From positions 62,001 to 126,000 of the forward strand of contig CAJNOP010000301.1 of NCBI GenBank assembly GCA_905250075.1: a stretch of DNA of 64,000 nucleotides, in the 5' to 3' direction. This DNA comes from Rotaria sp. Silwood1 (taxonomy: Eukaryota > Rotifera > Eurotatoria > Philodinida > Philodinidae). Position numbers and translations under genes: made by a program. Below are positions 35,425 through 48,719 of the stretch, piece by piece. Under the pieces are notes generated by a model, which saw only the letters and a list, made by a program, of their open reading frames with translations, ran no database searches and was not told the DNA's origin. How positions within the stretch are numbered: the first letter of the stretch is position 1; every line of letters begins with the position of its first letter.

Positions 35425-37925
35425 TTTCTTTTGATGATATACACGATCTCTAAACTGATACTCTTAAAAGAATTGATATGAGAATGCCGTTGCTGGTGCG
35501 ACTGTTTGCGGATATTTGTAGGTTTTGTGTCTCCACGTTCACGTTTGTTATTTCTTGAGCCGTATTTCACAAGAGTTTCAATTGTATTGTTTGTTGAACC
35601 ACGCTGTATTTTGATTTTTTATTTTGTTTTTGACTATTGATACAAGCAGATGTTTCACGATTAAGGTTTATTTCAAATGAAGAAATAGGCTTTCAACTGC
35701 GTTTGAAATCTTTGATGAGTCAATGTAGTCAAGCGAAATGATGCAAACATACTAATCGTGTGTATTGAAAAGAAAATCGATAAGTTTTGTTTTCAGAGAA
35801 ATGTATGCTACACATGAATGAACAAAGGAATAAGTAAGATCATCATTGAACGTATTTGTATAGTATAACTGTGATTCGAATCAGAGATAGCATATGACTC
35901 GTGTCTTTCAACCTGTGAATTATAATCCACATCCGACATATAAACAAATGGTGGGTAATGATAAAGGATCTTTAAGATATAAGATCTATGGATTCATTCA
36001 TTCATTTTTTGCGAAAGTCTTAGCCGTCGCTGTATTGGATGCAATTTAATTGAAATATTCTGATTCTGTTTTGTTGATAAAATATGTATGAGATCATGCT
36101 CTCCGATGGTGGCATCTGATCGTTGATACATAACATTTAAAGCAGTACTGGTCACAATTGAGTAGCACAGTATCTTGCAGCTGATCTTTTAGTATTACAA
36201 GCACAATTCTGTAAGGATGTGTGTAGATGTGGTTATTTTACTTGCATTCATACACTCACAGCCATACACCCACCCTCACCCACGTTACTTTTGGACTACT
36301 CCGTATTACGCAGTTTTCTCTGTTTCATATAATTTTGAGAAAAATACAAGACGTTGTTGTTTGAATTGCAATGTCGTGACATCATCATGAATGAAATATT
36401 CCATCGTTCGCTGTATCGTAGTACCTGCAAGTCTCACTCTATCCAGACTCACACGCTTTCAGTCACCATAGAAACACAAATCTGATTTTCCATTATGTTC
36501 AGAATCATAAGAAACTAGCCACTAGTGCTCTTATCATTGACTTTTACAGTAGATTATGGTATGATCGAGGAAGAGAAAAGGGTCCGTTGCTGTTTCTATC
36601 CAGAATGTAAATTTTCAGTAAATATATTCGTATATAAAAGTTATTCTGATTCAATCGACAAGTTTGGGTGGTATTTTTTGAAAGACGAGCAACAAACATA
36701 TCAAAGAGAGTAATGATAAGGGCTTGAACGTATTGATCACGAATAAGACAGGAGAATGTTTACGTAGATGAAAAGAAAATTAAGCCCAAATGTTTTAATA
36801 AATATCATTATAAAACGTTCAAGACCTCTGTGCATTCCTGTGGATATAACCCAAGTAGTCTTTAATCTGTATGCTGTCTACCTACGGTAAAGTCTGAACG
36901 AGATGGCTAACGTCTTTAAGATTTGTCAGCCAACTTCTCAGCATATTTTGCATCATTCTATCGCCGAACTAGGTTGCCTTTTCTACACTTCATCGTCGAT
37001 TTGCCCCTGAGGTATGAATTATAATGTTGACATCATTAAATATGTGATATAAATTCTGCAAACTTTTCAGACAATCAACAAATATGTTTTGCGAAACATT
37101 CTCATCCAATCCTGTAACTTCTTTCATATCATAAGCCTAATTTGATGTCGCATCACAAATATCTTAGCTTATTTTATTTTTCGGCTTTGTGCGTGCCCTA
37201 ACATTCGATAATCATATTTATCAAACACTTTATCCAAAAACTAAACATGTTGAAACAAAAATTCTTCTAGTGGTCAATTAAAATGCGTCATTTGATACTG
37301 TACTGGTTTTCCAGTTCACTTAGTCGAATGCGGCACAATGCTTAGCAAAGTTCTCTTTTCTCTTATGAAGTGTGGGTGATAAAAAGACCAACTCTCGCAC
37401 ATGCATTCGTCTATGAGTTCTGATATACCTCTAAAGTCACAATCTGGATATAAATCTAGGTGTGAATGCCAATATTTCGTCTTTATTTGTGCGCATGTAA
37501 ACCAACACGCTCCAAAATCCGCATATCCCTCACTCATCTCCACATTTCAGCCCCATGTCGACAGTTATATACTATACCCAACTTGATGCCGTCTACTTTC
37601 CTAACCAATGATTGATTGATGCTATGCTACTATGTTTTGTATATGTCGCAGTTGGTTAGAGAATTTAGTTGAGATTGGAATTCATATAAATATAGAAACA
37701 ATATCTATATCTATATTTTTAATTAATAGGAAAGAAAACAGAATTGGTAAATTTAGGAGATTATTTCACATATAATAGATAAATTATTCTTTTTTACGAG
37801 AGACAAAGTAAAAATATGAATGCTTTAAAATATATTATTAACTTAAAAGAATAGTTTATATAGAATATAAGGCGAAAATAATATGGCGGTTGTTTATATT
37901 AATTTGATTATTTATTTATTTTATT
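35425..37925. other. Intergenic, one telomere-like cassette
   Basis: No gene is supportable. The overlapping frames around 37316-37586 on both strands show no domain. A telomere-like cassette at 36213-36285 is listed separately. Confidence 0.35.
36213..36285. repeat. Telomere-like inverted cassette
   Basis: A G/T arm (GGATGTGTGTAGATGTGG) is followed after about 20 bases by a C/A arm (CACTCACAGCC..ACACCCACCCTCACCCA, about 36252-36283). The arms are unequal and imperfect. Confidence 0.5.
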
Positions 37926-38300
37926 GATGAGCGGGACATGCGGGACATTGAAATTTCTATTAGATAAAAATATACAATTTACTTTTTTCTTATAAGATAG
38001 ATAGAATTTTTTTTGATCATCGGGACATGCGGGACATTGAAATTTGTATTAGATAAAAATAGACAATTTTTTTTTCTTATAAGATAGATAGATTTTATTT
38101 CGATCATCGGGACATGCGGGACATTGAAATTTCTATTAGATAAAAATATACAATTTATTTTTTTCTTATAAGATAGATAGATTTTTTCGATCATCGGGAC
38201 ATGCGGGACATTGAGATTTCTATTTAAAAAAAAAAATTTTTTTCTTTGGAAACAGATAAATTTTTCGATGAGCGAGACATGCGTGGCATGAACTTTTTTT
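37926..38300. repeat. ~87-bp tandem repeat, four and a half copies
   Basis: The block CGGGACATGCGGGACATTG starts at 37932, 38021, 38108 and 38195 (spacing 89, 87, 87), with a degenerate fifth start near 38273. Each unit continues with ATTAGATAAAAATAxACAATTT, a T-run and CTTATAAGATAGATAGA. The head of the unit is itself a doubled CGGGACAT. Small frames across the array just translate the repeat. Confidence 0.85.
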
Positions 38301-38989
38301 TTTTGTTTTAATTATATTATTCTAAAATGCGTGTTATTCGATTTTTAGCGAGTTGATTAATTTGTTACAGAGTAGTCGATCAGTAGGATTATAATTAAAT
38401 TCAGAAGAATCGAATTTCAGATGTAAAAGATAATTTAATATTTAGTTAGGCTTTTCTCATTGTTTAATATTTGGTAGATTGTAAAAAATAATTTTTTTTA
38501 AATACTTATCGGATTTGATTTTTTTATTTCAAAAAATAATTTTATTAAATAATTTTATTTGATGTTAGTTTAGAATATAGGAACTGGATAAAGTATTTTT
38601 GTAATGCAGAATGAATCAATTGAATTGTTTAAAAGTTTCGAGCAGTTGACTTGGCATGTGAAAGGCGATATTTTTCTAAAGCTTTATTAAATATTGGATG
38701 ATACTAATCATTTTTTTTCTTATGGAATAAATAGTCATATATAATGATATATCAAGTGAAAATAGTCAATTTTTGTTTAAGATGATGGTGAATGGTGTGG
38801 GCGTAAATGATATAAAAGTAAGTTTTCAGATCGATTCATTTAAAGTGAGATAAAAAGTTTATGGAATATGTGTTGGAATTGATGAATAATTTTATGGTGC
38901 GCTAAAGAAGGAAGAGGTGAGGTATTAGATCAACAAGATTAGTTCAAGTGTGAAATAAGTCAACCGAACTAATTAAATGAAAAAGAAAT
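38301..38989. other. Intergenic, no feature seen
   Basis: Very AT-rich sequence without supportable genes or repeats. Confidence 0.4.
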
Positions 38990-39220
38990 TTAAAAATGGC
39001 TCCAAAGTAAATTAATAGAATGACCGACGGTTGTAGGACAATCCTTAATCTTCTCGCACATGTTCTCTTGTGTTATCAATGGAAAATTAGATTTTTTATT
39101 ATATATCACTTCGTTTAATCCGATTTCCATTAAACAGAATGTATGGTGAACCCAGAATTTAAATTTTGGAGACACAGCTATATCTTCACGTTTTAAAACT
39201 TTAATCATTTTGGAACACAT
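38990..39220 (-). pseudogene. Fragment resembling an integrase zinc-binding region
   Basis: A 76-codon frame containing FKFWVHHTFCLMEIG..VIYNKK..PLITQENMCEKIKDCPTTVGHS. The order of a basic strand, a YN segment, a VIxxENMxEKI helix and CxxxxGH recalls the H2C2 zinc-binding module that precedes the integrase core in retroelements and in transposon-derived KRBA2-like proteins. The frame ends before any catalytic DDE region. It is probably a relic; the assignment rests on resemblance by eye. Confidence 0.35.
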
Positions 39221-39673
39221 GTCATTGTTAATCGTATATTTTTCTCTTTTTTTTCATCAACATTGTTGATGTATGACTTTAATTTCGAAATAAATATTTC
39301 CATAAAGTTAAATTTGATAAGCTAAAAATGAAACAATAAATGAAATAACTTAATTAGAAAAGTTGTCATAGCCATAGGACTGAATCTTCGTTTCGTAGAA
39401 ACGAACCTCTAATAAGAAACTATAAAATAGACTATCTTGAGGTTGTCACACAGATTTCATAGATAAAAATATTTTCAAATATAAAATTTTATGAATTGTT
39501 CATTTATTAATACCAATCAAAACAATTTTTATAAATACCAACTATATATAGCCCTACGAATACAACGAAAATGAAATATTCTTTTGTAAAATGAAATAAG
39601 AATGAATATTATAAATCTTTTATAAAAATCCATTCATAATATTGTAATAATATTCAATTTGAATCAAATAGTT

Positions 39674-40042
39674 TTATTGATGAAAAAAAAGAAAGATTTT
39701 ATTTTTTATGCTCTCTCTCTTTTTTCTATCTTCAAATCTATGTTTATATTTAATTTTGTTTTCTCTTTTTTTTCTATATTTTTTTTCGCGCATTCCAAAC
39801 TCAACTGAAATTCTCATGTCAACTGTGACATATACATCAATAAATTCACGTTGCTCTAACACTTTAATGGTCCCTATATCAATAGCGAAGTAGATGATTT
39901 TCACATGCATAACAGACCAATACGTGTCAATAATGAGGTGTGCTTGATCAAATAATGAATTCTGATCATGAAAACTTGAGAATGCACCAGTCCAAATAAT
40001 GTGTGTTTTGTATATGGTAGTATGTGCTGATGGCGATTAACT
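39674..40042 (-). CDS. Unrecognised open frame, possible terminal exon
   Basis: On the minus strand the frame is open for about 123 codons, from just after a TAA near 40043 to a stop at 39674, long for such AT-rich DNA. It includes THIIWTGAFSSFHDQNSLFD and DTYWSVMHVKIIYFAIDIG, mixed-composition sequence unlike the compositional frames nearby, then a Lys/Arg-rich tail. An AG acceptor-like site (CATCAG) lies near 40034. No upstream exon was found and no family is recognised. It would be head-to-head with the alpha-mannosidase gene, about 240 bp away. Confidence 0.3.
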
Positions 40043-40279
40043 ATCTCAATACATCTGTGATAAACATTCTATAATTTGATAGATATAACTATAGCAAATT
40101 TCTATTGTTCGAGCCCAATATTTAGTTTCAAATATAGATGTGTGCAGTTCGCGCGTTATCATAACACCTGGCTGACACAGATAACTATCTGTGCCGTCGA
40201 CAGAAAAGTCTCTTATCTTTTAGTTACATTCAAGAGACTGACACATACGCAACTTGAGCCGTGAAAATAATCATCAAAA

Positions 40280-43200
40280 ATGGTAAGATGACTATTAATG
40301 TTTCAATAAATGACCTTCCTGCTTAGGCAAATTATAGGGCAATGTTTTGTGCAATAATTCTTTCAATTGCAATGCACAGTTTCGCAGCACCAACCAAGGC
40401 ACATAGTAGTTGTGGTTATGATGTAAAAAGCATACGTACATCGATTTTGTAAATTAGAGAAAAAGATGTATTGATGTTGTAGTTCTGCAATTTGGGTCAT
40501 CCAAATAAACTCAATGTTCACATCGTGACTCATACACATGATGATGTTGGTTGGCTAAAAACAATCGATCAATATTACTATGGATGTGAGTGATAAATTC
40601 GGTGGAGCGATTTTGCAAATAGAATGGTCAATTATATTAATTATTTTCTTATTTAGCTCGCAGCGAAATTTGTAACCGAGGTGTTCAATACATCATTGAT
40701 TCGATGATTCAAGCATTACTAGATAATCCTGATCGACGATACATTTATGTCGAAATGGCTTTTTTTTGGCGTTGGTGGAATCAACAATCGGATGACATGC
40801 GTAATACAGTTCGACAACTCGTCAACGAAGGTTTGTATGGATTAAACTTGGATATAATGAACAAAATCAATGTAACTCATGCAGATCAATTTCTTTGTTC
40901 TGCCATAATGACTAGGTCGTCTCGAGTTCATCTCAGGTGGTTGGTCGATGCATGATGAAGGGGCAACACACTACAATTCAATTATTGATCAACACAGTTT
41001 AGGTGCTGAGTTTTTACGTGATCAGTTTGGTGATTGTGCTCGACCGAAAATTGGTTGGCAAATCGATCCGTTTGGTCATTCACGAGAAGTGGCTTCACTC
41101 TTTGCACAGGTCTCATAAAGTTCTAATGCGAGTGTAGAATAATACTTCTATTGCCTATACATAGATGGGTTTCGATGGTCTTTTCTTTGGACGAGCTGAT
41201 TATCAAGATATTGCAAAACGAAATATAACAAAAACTATGGAAATGATTTGGAAAGGGAGCGCCAACTTAGGTAAGTCAGAATTGTAGTGCTTCGATCTGA
41301 TCCAATATCGAAATCGGTTTGGATACACGCGAAACTATTGATTTGCAGTCGAAAGTATTCTTTATACAACATTTGTAGATCGTCAAAGTTGGCTGTTTAC
41401 GGGTATTCTACCACACGGATATGATGCGCCAGAATCACTCTGTTTTGATATCCTTTGTACGGATGCACCGATTATGGTTTGTCAAAATGCTAGGCTTATT
41501 TTCCCTTTATCTGATTAAAGATTTCTAGGATGACGCTCGTTTACACGATTACAATGTTCCTGAACGTGTTCAAACTTTTATCAATGCTGCACATAATGAG
41601 GTCTTCTTTTTTATGTCAATATTTTTTTCTTGATTCATTCCTCAAAAGTGTCTGTCTTACATTTTTTTAAATAATCAACAGGCTAATAGTTATACGACAA
41701 ATCATATCATTATGACTTTTGGTAGTGACTTTCAAGATCAGAATGCACATGAGAAATTCAAAAATTTGGACAAATTGATCAACTATGTCAATGCTCAGGT
41801 AGGCATTGTACAACTATTGATTTATATTGTTCTCAATCGATATAATTATTAGCAAGCAAATGGTAGTGATGTTAATGTTTTCTACTCAACACCATCATGC
41901 TACTTGTATGCTTTGAATCAAGCGAACAAACAATGGACATCGAAAACAGACGACTTTTTTCCTTATGCCACTCATTCACATGCCTTCTGGACAGGCTATT
42001 ATACTTCACGAGCTACTCTCAAAGGTTATGAACGTTACTCGAACAATATTCTTCAAGTTACACGTCAATTAAATGCATTCTCACAAAGCAATCGACGCAA
42101 TACTATTTTCTATTTGAGTAAGATGAATATCTTGATTAACACATAGTCGTACTTCTTTGCATAGGTGAAGCGATGGGGATTGTTCAACATCATGACGCTG
42201 TTAGTGGAACAGAGAGACAGCATGTTGCCAATGATTATGTTCAACGATTATCTGAAGGAATCGACAAAGTAGTAGTATGTACTCGCACAAGACTAATTCC
42301 ATTCAATGATAATATTGACATGAATGTACTAGGATGTTATCAATGATGCCTATAGTAAACTTTTACCAAAAGAAGGTCACACACCTTCTGTAGCACAACA
42401 GTTTCTCTGTTTATTTTCAAACATCAGTGAGTGTCTGCCGATTGAAAGACAAGATCAAGTAAATGAATTTCTAAATGACTAATGATAGATATCTCTTTCA
42501 TTGTTTTAGTTCACTTTAACACTCTGGAATCCAACGATTCATCCAGTGACTATTCATCCGCATGTACCCGTCACTCGAGAATATTCGATTCATGATCCCA
42601 TGGGGAACTTTGTTTTAGCTGACGTATAGAATAGATCACAAATGAAAAACAAAGAACATAATCTGTTTTGCTTTCTCTGTTGTAGTATACCCCAATTTCA
42701 GACACCACAAAAATGATTCCTGGTCGAACAAGTGCTGCTCAAAATCAGTATATCTTCGAAGCACAATTACCTGCACTTGGCTACAATACTTACTACTTCG
42801 AAGCTAGAAGTATGTACAATTTCTATAGATAAAGTCAATTGTTTTTTTTTGAACAAGAAACTCTTCAAAAGGTGTCATAAAAGTGCGAATAAAATGTTTG
42901 TGTATCCATAAAGAAAAGATGAAAGCCTTCAAAATGCGAATAGTTTTTTCTTATTTAATAGACCAATTATGTTTTCAAAGTGGATCTGAACATTCTACTT
43001 CTGTTCTTCAATAAATAATTCCGCGTGTATCTACATACATTGTTTTTCTCTTTGCATTGTGAATATTCAAAACATCCAGTTTCGATTATTTGTTTTTTTT
43101 TCAAAATCAAAAATGTTCTTGAAAATATTTTTCTTTCTTGAGAAATAATTTTCATCATTTTTCTTTGTTATTTAATATGATAGCCGATAAACAAAGACAC

Positions 43201-45144
43201 GTACACAAAGAAGTGATAATGACACAAAATGAAGCATGTATTTTACAAAACGAAGTAGGACACTGTCAGTCTTTATTATTCATCAGTTGATTTGTCATTA
43301 ATAGCATCTGCGTGTGAAATTCGATGATCAAGGCAATTTGCAACAGATTATCAATCTCGAGAAGAATTTGACACTACCATTTACTAATCAGGGCTTCTAT
43401 TGGTACTCAAGTAAGTTATTTAGATATGTGAAAAATAACTATTTTATTTAATAAGGATCAGAGAATACTTTTGTATAGAGAAGAAATGTTAAGATGAAAC
43501 TGATTGTGACTTTGATAGCGATCGAAGCCAGGTAATTAACAGATTCCATAAATAGGAATCAACATCGTTATAAATAATTTCGCTGTAAATCGAATGGGTT
43601 AATCACGAACTTAAGCCTACTTAACTCATAAAATTTTGAGTTCTGTTTGTTCGTCGTTTTGGAAATTATTTGTTTCAAAAAACAAACGATCTATTTCACT
43701 TATTTTGTGAAAAGTATTAAGTATGTCCGACATTGAGATCATGAAGTTTATAAACCATATGTTATTTTAAAAAGTCAAGCTTCTCAGATGTTTCATGAGC
43801 ACTTCTTGCTTTTGCCTTGAAACTATTCTATTTCTGCTTCGATAGGCTTTCCCAGCAACAGTACTCAGGGATTTGAAGCATCTGGTGCCTACATGTTTCG
43901 ACCGTTGAGTTCTCATGCACAACCAGTAAGCGCCCAACGTACCATGTAAGTATTTTCATTTAAAATGATTCTTTCAACGACTTGTCATTTCGCTGAAAAA
44001 CTAATAAAATAGAAATTGTACAAAAACAAAAATATTACAATCGGCATTCATTGTCTTCAACTCATGGGTCACTCAGCAGATCACTCTCTATCCAGAAGCA
44101 TCAGCTGTTGAAATCGAATGGACATTGGGTCCTATTCCTATTGATGATAATGTTGGAAAAGAGATTGTTATTCGTTACGATACCAATATCAACAGTGCAT
44201 CGAAATATTATACAGATGCCAATGGACGTGAAGTACTTGAACGTATTCGTAATTATCGACCTACATGGAATTATTCGAGTGATGAACCAATAAGTGGAAA
44301 TTATTATCCAATAAACAGTCGCATCTGGATTCGAGATAACCAAACTCAATTAACTATACTCACTGGTACGAATGATTTTATCGCACCTCCTATAACTCAT
44401 TCTATCATTCGAAAATTTTTTAGATCGATCGGAAGGTGGTGGGAGTATGTATGATGGCTCCATCGAAATTATGCTTCATCGTCGAATTCTGTATACCGAT
44501 GGAGTTAGTCTTAATGAAGCATTAAACGAAACAGCCTATGGCAAAGGTCTTGTTGTTCGTGGTAAACATTATCTTTTTGTTGAATCTCCTTCCAATAGTG
44601 CTCGCATGCATCGAATTAGTGCTCAAAGCTTGTTTCTATATCCTCTAGCTACATATTCACTGCCTGATACATCATCTTATATAAACTATTCGATGATTTA
44701 TCGCCAAACATGGTCGGCTCTAGCAGACATAATGCCACTCAATGTCCATCTCTTGACATTTGATCAATTGAGTCCGAAAGAATATCTTGTTCGTCTCGAA
44801 CATTATTTTGAATTGAATGAAGATGATACATATTCACAACCAGTCACTATTGATCTACAAGATGTGTTCAAAACTATTGGCACAATTGTTCATGTACAAG
44901 AAATGATACTCACTGCCAATTTACCTTTGTCGGACTTGCATAGACTAGAGTGGATCACTAATAATGGTGAATCATCACATCTTCACATGCCGCGTAAGTT
45001 TGATATTATTTGAAGATTGTGTTGGGTGATGTGATGCATATATATATTTATCCTTTTCTTTTACTAGAAGGAAGTACATTGCAAGAAACAATAATTACTC
45101 TGCATCCAATGCAAATCAGAACATTTCAAATTACGACCGATTAG
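40280..45144 (+). CDS. MAN2B1: Lysosomal alpha-mannosidase, GH38 family, 1002 aa
   Basis: Twenty exons: 40280-40282 (ATG alone), 40327-40422, 40483-40585, 40657-40830, 40916-41109, 41165-41270, 41349-41476, 41529-41600, 41682-41798, 41853-42117, 42165-42274, 42333-42458, 42510-42623, 42686-42809, 43184-43254, 43305-43410, 43846-43945, 44013-44365, 44424-44993 and 45068-45144. They sum to 3009 nt in frame, close to the animal enzyme's roughly 1010 aa. Signal-like segment [16 protein letters not shown]; zinc/active-site motif [12 protein letters not shown]; nucleophile motif [41 protein letters not shown]; and the C-terminal beta domains ([39 protein letters not shown]). It hydrolyses terminal alpha-mannose from N-glycans in the lysosome. 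The start could instead be the ATG at 40342; the one-codon first exon is inferred from ATG|GTAAG and CTTAG|GC. Confidence 0.93.
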
Positions 45145-46299
45145 ATTATTTACATCGTACATTTCTTTTCCCTTTCATTTTCTAGCTTTTACCTTAGCTT
45201 AACTCTATGAACAATGTCTTTTTTTTGCATCAATCGACATCTTCCATTATGAAATCAAATAGCTCAAATTTTTTATTAGAAATTTTTCAAATAGTTATTT
45301 TTGATTTTGTCGTGTATTAAGATACAGACTAATACTAATTACAATACAATGTTAATGTCATTCGTAAGACTGTAGATGTGATTGAACTCAAGACTCATAG
45401 TTACATTCTTTTTAGAAGTTCGATCTTAATAATACTTTCATCATAGATATAATTTGCGGTCTAAACTACACTCTGAAATTCTTGCAGCTATTAGACGGAA
45501 TATTTAGGGTGTGGGTGGGTTTTTGGGTTGACTGTGCTTATGAGTGGATGTTATCTTTTCATTTACGCTCATACCTACCCTAAACAGATAATTACTTATA
45601 ACTTTTCCAAGAAAACTGTTAGATTATCATTTCAATAAATGTAAGAATTAATTCACATTCAAATATATTCATGTTATGGAAAGATAAACAAATCACAGGC
45701 AGATTATTAGAATTAAAGAATGTTGAAAAATCAGAAAGAAAGCAGATCTATCATTACCCGATCAGTCAAAAATGAGGTATTAACAAGTTATGACAGATAC
45801 TTTCCATTTTCTTTCAACGCATTCTACACATCGACAAATATCTGAATTTTTGCGTTTCAACGGTTGATATAATTTTCGACTTTACATCGTTAAAATGAAT
45901 GAAGCGACAAAATTTTACACATGTTCATGAAATAACTGCATTACAGCGCAAAAATTCGAAGATTTGTTGATGTGTATAACACATTCCAAGAAAACATTTC
46001 AACGACTGCATGACACTGTCTGTTTGATGAATTTTCAAGTAATGTCTCATGATGAAAGGTTTTGTATTGTAAGTAAAAAAAAAAATTAGATACATTCGAA
46101 TCGAATTAAAGATCACACCGCCAAACTAACAAATATAAAATACAGTGTGTCTTTGACATGCATCGATCGATACTGAGTTATTCGATTTTCAAGGAATGTT
46201 TAGAGAATGTTCAGTCCTCCTAATTCGAAATATCAACAATCATTTTTTTGCTTGTGTTAATTAGATCGAGCACCAGGAGTTGCATAAGAAAAAAATGTG
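45145..46299. other. 3' flank of alpha-mannosidase and intergenic
   Basis: AT-rich spacer with one telomere-like cassette (45507-45586, separate entry). No other gene or repeat is supported. Confidence 0.4.
45507..45586. repeat. Telomere-like inverted cassette
   Basis: The G/T arm TTTAGGGTGTGGGTGGG pairs loosely with CTCATACCTACCCTAAAC some 50 bases downstream. The outer TTTAGGGT/ACCCTAAA ends are exact complements. Confidence 0.55.
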
Positions 46300-46319
46300 C
46301 TTCAAATTGAAAAAAACAA

Positions 46320-46843
46320 CGTTATGAACGCTTCCCCTCAAAAAAAGTCTATTTTCGTCAGAAATTCCGAAATTGAGATAAATGCATGAGAAGATAGCTC
46401 GTCTTTTGATCTTTCATAAACGATAAAAATTTTTACTCGGTACCGTTTTTTTTCCAAAAATTTTCGAAGATTTCCGTCGCCCTCTATTCGAAAAATAAGC
46501 TGTTTTTACAAAAAACTAAAAATATTTTTCGTTTTTTCTCAGTTTATGCTTTTTCAAACGCCCAAACACGTTTCTCTGTCAAGGCTCGTATAACATATTT
46601 ATTATTTTTTTTGTGTTAGAATGAGCATGTCGAGATGCAATGCACAAAAGAGTCCTTTTTTTTTGGAAATAAGTGTTTTTTTATTATCATATACGAGAAT
46701 GCCTCTATAGAAACGGGACCATTTTTTAGTTGTTTTGAGTCATTGAATTTGTCATCCTTTTTTTTCGCTTGAAAAGTAAGTATTTAAAAAAAGGACTCTT
46801 TGGTGCACTGCGTCTTGACATGCTCTTTCTAACAAAAAATAAA
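46320..46843. repeat. Dispersed repeat, copy A, ending at the assembly gap
   Basis: Aligns by eye with 61020-61530 over its whole length. Shared blocks include AAAAATTTTCGAAGATTT, the TTTTTCGTTTTTTCTCAG region, TTTTATTATCATA..GA and TTGAGTCATTGAA. Its 3' part (46608-46843) is a palindrome: GTTAGAATGAGCATGTC..GCACAAAAGAGTCC at the left and the complement GGACTCTTTGGTGC..GACATGCTCTTTCTAAC at the right. The sequence stops in N directly after the palindrome. No coding capacity. Confidence 0.65.
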
Positions 46844-46943
46844 NNNNNNNNNNNNNNNNNNNNNNNNNNNNNNNNNNNNNNNNNNNNNNNNNNNNNNNNN
46901 NNNNNNNNNNNNNNNNNNNNNNNNNNNNNNNNNNNNNNNNNNN
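46844..46943. other. Assembly gap of 100 N
   Basis: Exactly 100 N, the conventional length for a gap of unknown size. It lies immediately beyond a palindromic repeat, a likely cause of the break. Frames crossing it are meaningless. Confidence 0.98.
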
Positions 46944-47822
46944 CAATAAACAAAAATAAAACCTATTTGGCAAAGTTTTTTGTTTTTTAAATATATTGTA
47001 TCTTAATGAACAGCAAATACAAAAAATCATGTTCGATACAAATGACACTGAAAAATCTAACTATGTCCATATTACAGCAAGAGAAAATTACTAGCTTGCT
47101 AATGTAGCATAATCTTCAATTATTTCAACACTATATTCGTATGCAACTGATTAGATCAGTTCATTTACAAAGTTATCTTAGATCTGAAAATTCCTGCGTC
47201 GCTTTTGTAGAAACTTCGTCATGATAGTTCATTTATGAAATTGTAGTATAGAACGCATAATATAGAAAGTTATACTACCTATATAAATCGTTATCTGAAT
47301 TCGAGCTAGACGCTTAACAATCTGCTAAATGTTCATTAAAATTTTAGTTATTAGGTAAACTTTGATGGTAAATTAAAGTAGACACATTGGGACATAATGA
47401 TATTTGAAAATATTCTGTTGGGATTAAAAATGGTTTCATTCATCAAATGATATATGAATTATAGATGTATGAATGAAAGATGTTTTTTCATCAATTGCAT
47501 AAACATTTAATTGTATTTGATTGGTATTTTTTTTATTAAATCAAACGAATTATTTTATAATTTATATTATATTCAATTAAATTAATCAGAAGCAAATTCT
47601 TAATACAATCATTTCCTAGTATTTAGTCTTGAAATAAAATTTAAAGCTAAATTATCAATATGCATGTTTTGCTTTTAAGATTTTTTCTAATTTAATATAA
47701 ACTTTTTTACTTCATATTAATTTATTTTTATAAATTTCAAACTTACTTGATTGTTTAATTGATATTTTCTCAATTTTAATGATTGATGATGTAGTTCAAT
47801 AACTTCGAATAGAATTTTCTAA

Positions 47823-47872
47823 TGGGTGTGAGTGTGGGTGTGAAAATTTTTTTACAATTACATACCCACACC
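47823..47872. repeat. Telomere-like inverted cassette (compact)
   Basis: The G/T arm GGGTGTGAGTGTGGGTGTG and the C/A arm CATACCCACACCT are separated by only about 20 AT-rich bases. This is the tightest and cleanest of the series. Confidence 0.65.
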
Positions 47873-48519
47873 TTCCGTATCAAAAAAAAAATTCTTTTTC
47901 AGTTTCCAAACAAAAATATTCTTTAACTACAACAATTGTTCTGATTATCAAGGACTAAAATTGTCGTAATTTTCCACTATTGTTTTATTAAAACTAGGTT
48001 TTATATTCTCAGGAAAATGAAATGAGGTCAAGCTCAATGACTGTTACGACTAACTAATTGTTCACCACTTTCATTTTATAACTCATCGATGTTTTTTATA
48101 TAGTAGAGCAGAAATGCTTGGAGAAATATACGAGCAACTCTATCTATTTAGCAACCTTTTATTGAAGAATGAAAGATGTTGACGGTATTAAGTTTTTATT
48201 TGGAAGAGACATTAAAGTCATGAAGGTCTTTTCTCATTTGGTAATAGAAAATAGCTTAATTTTGGTGTGGAAGTTAAAAGTATATCTATTATAGTGGTGG
48301 CGAATTTTCTCTTCATGGATAGAAACTTGAAGTCTATCTCTTATTAGAAAGAAACTAACTCCTTTAGATAAGCATCACGGACACAATTTAATTCATTTCT
48401 TATTATTATTTATGATGACAATCTATTGATTTAATGAATAAATAAAGAAAAGGATGAATGATGATCGCTTCTCAATCACAATACATACGAGACAAAAAAA
48501 ACAAAGAAATTAAGAATGG

Positions 48520-48617
48520 TGTGTGTCTGGGTCTGAGATGCGAATGTGCAACTACGTGTTGGTGAATAATTACGACAGCAGCATCAAGAGCCAAACCCAC
48601 ACCGATACACACACTCT
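48520..48617. repeat. Telomere-like inverted cassette
   Basis: G/T arm GGTGTGTGTCTGGGTCTGAG and C/A arm AACCCACACCGATACACACAC, with about 55 bases between. The arms pair around GGTGTGTGTC and GATACACACAC. Confidence 0.55.
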
Positions 48618-48719
48618 GTAATAGTTTTGACGAGACGCTCGATTAAGTCAATAGTATGTTCAAGATAGTTCTTCTTCAATCCATGATGAATATATAAGAA
48701 AATAGAACAAATTGCTTTT

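Larger units (their letters stand above)
46944..48719. other. Intergenic, two telomere-like cassettes
   Basis: AT-rich spacer between the gap and the lysyl-oxidase-like gene. Apart from the cassettes at 47823-47872 and 48520-48617 nothing is supportable. Confidence 0.4.

Noticed and set aside
37316..37586. Overlapping 60-75 codon frames on both strands
   Set aside because: No domain, no splice signals and mutual overlap; probably chance.
37926..38300. CRISPR-like array
   Set aside because: Spacing is constant but the sequence between heads is also repeated, so it is a plain tandem repeat in a eukaryotic context.
46726..47048. Frames running through the N stretch
   Set aside because: They cross an assembly gap and a repeat.
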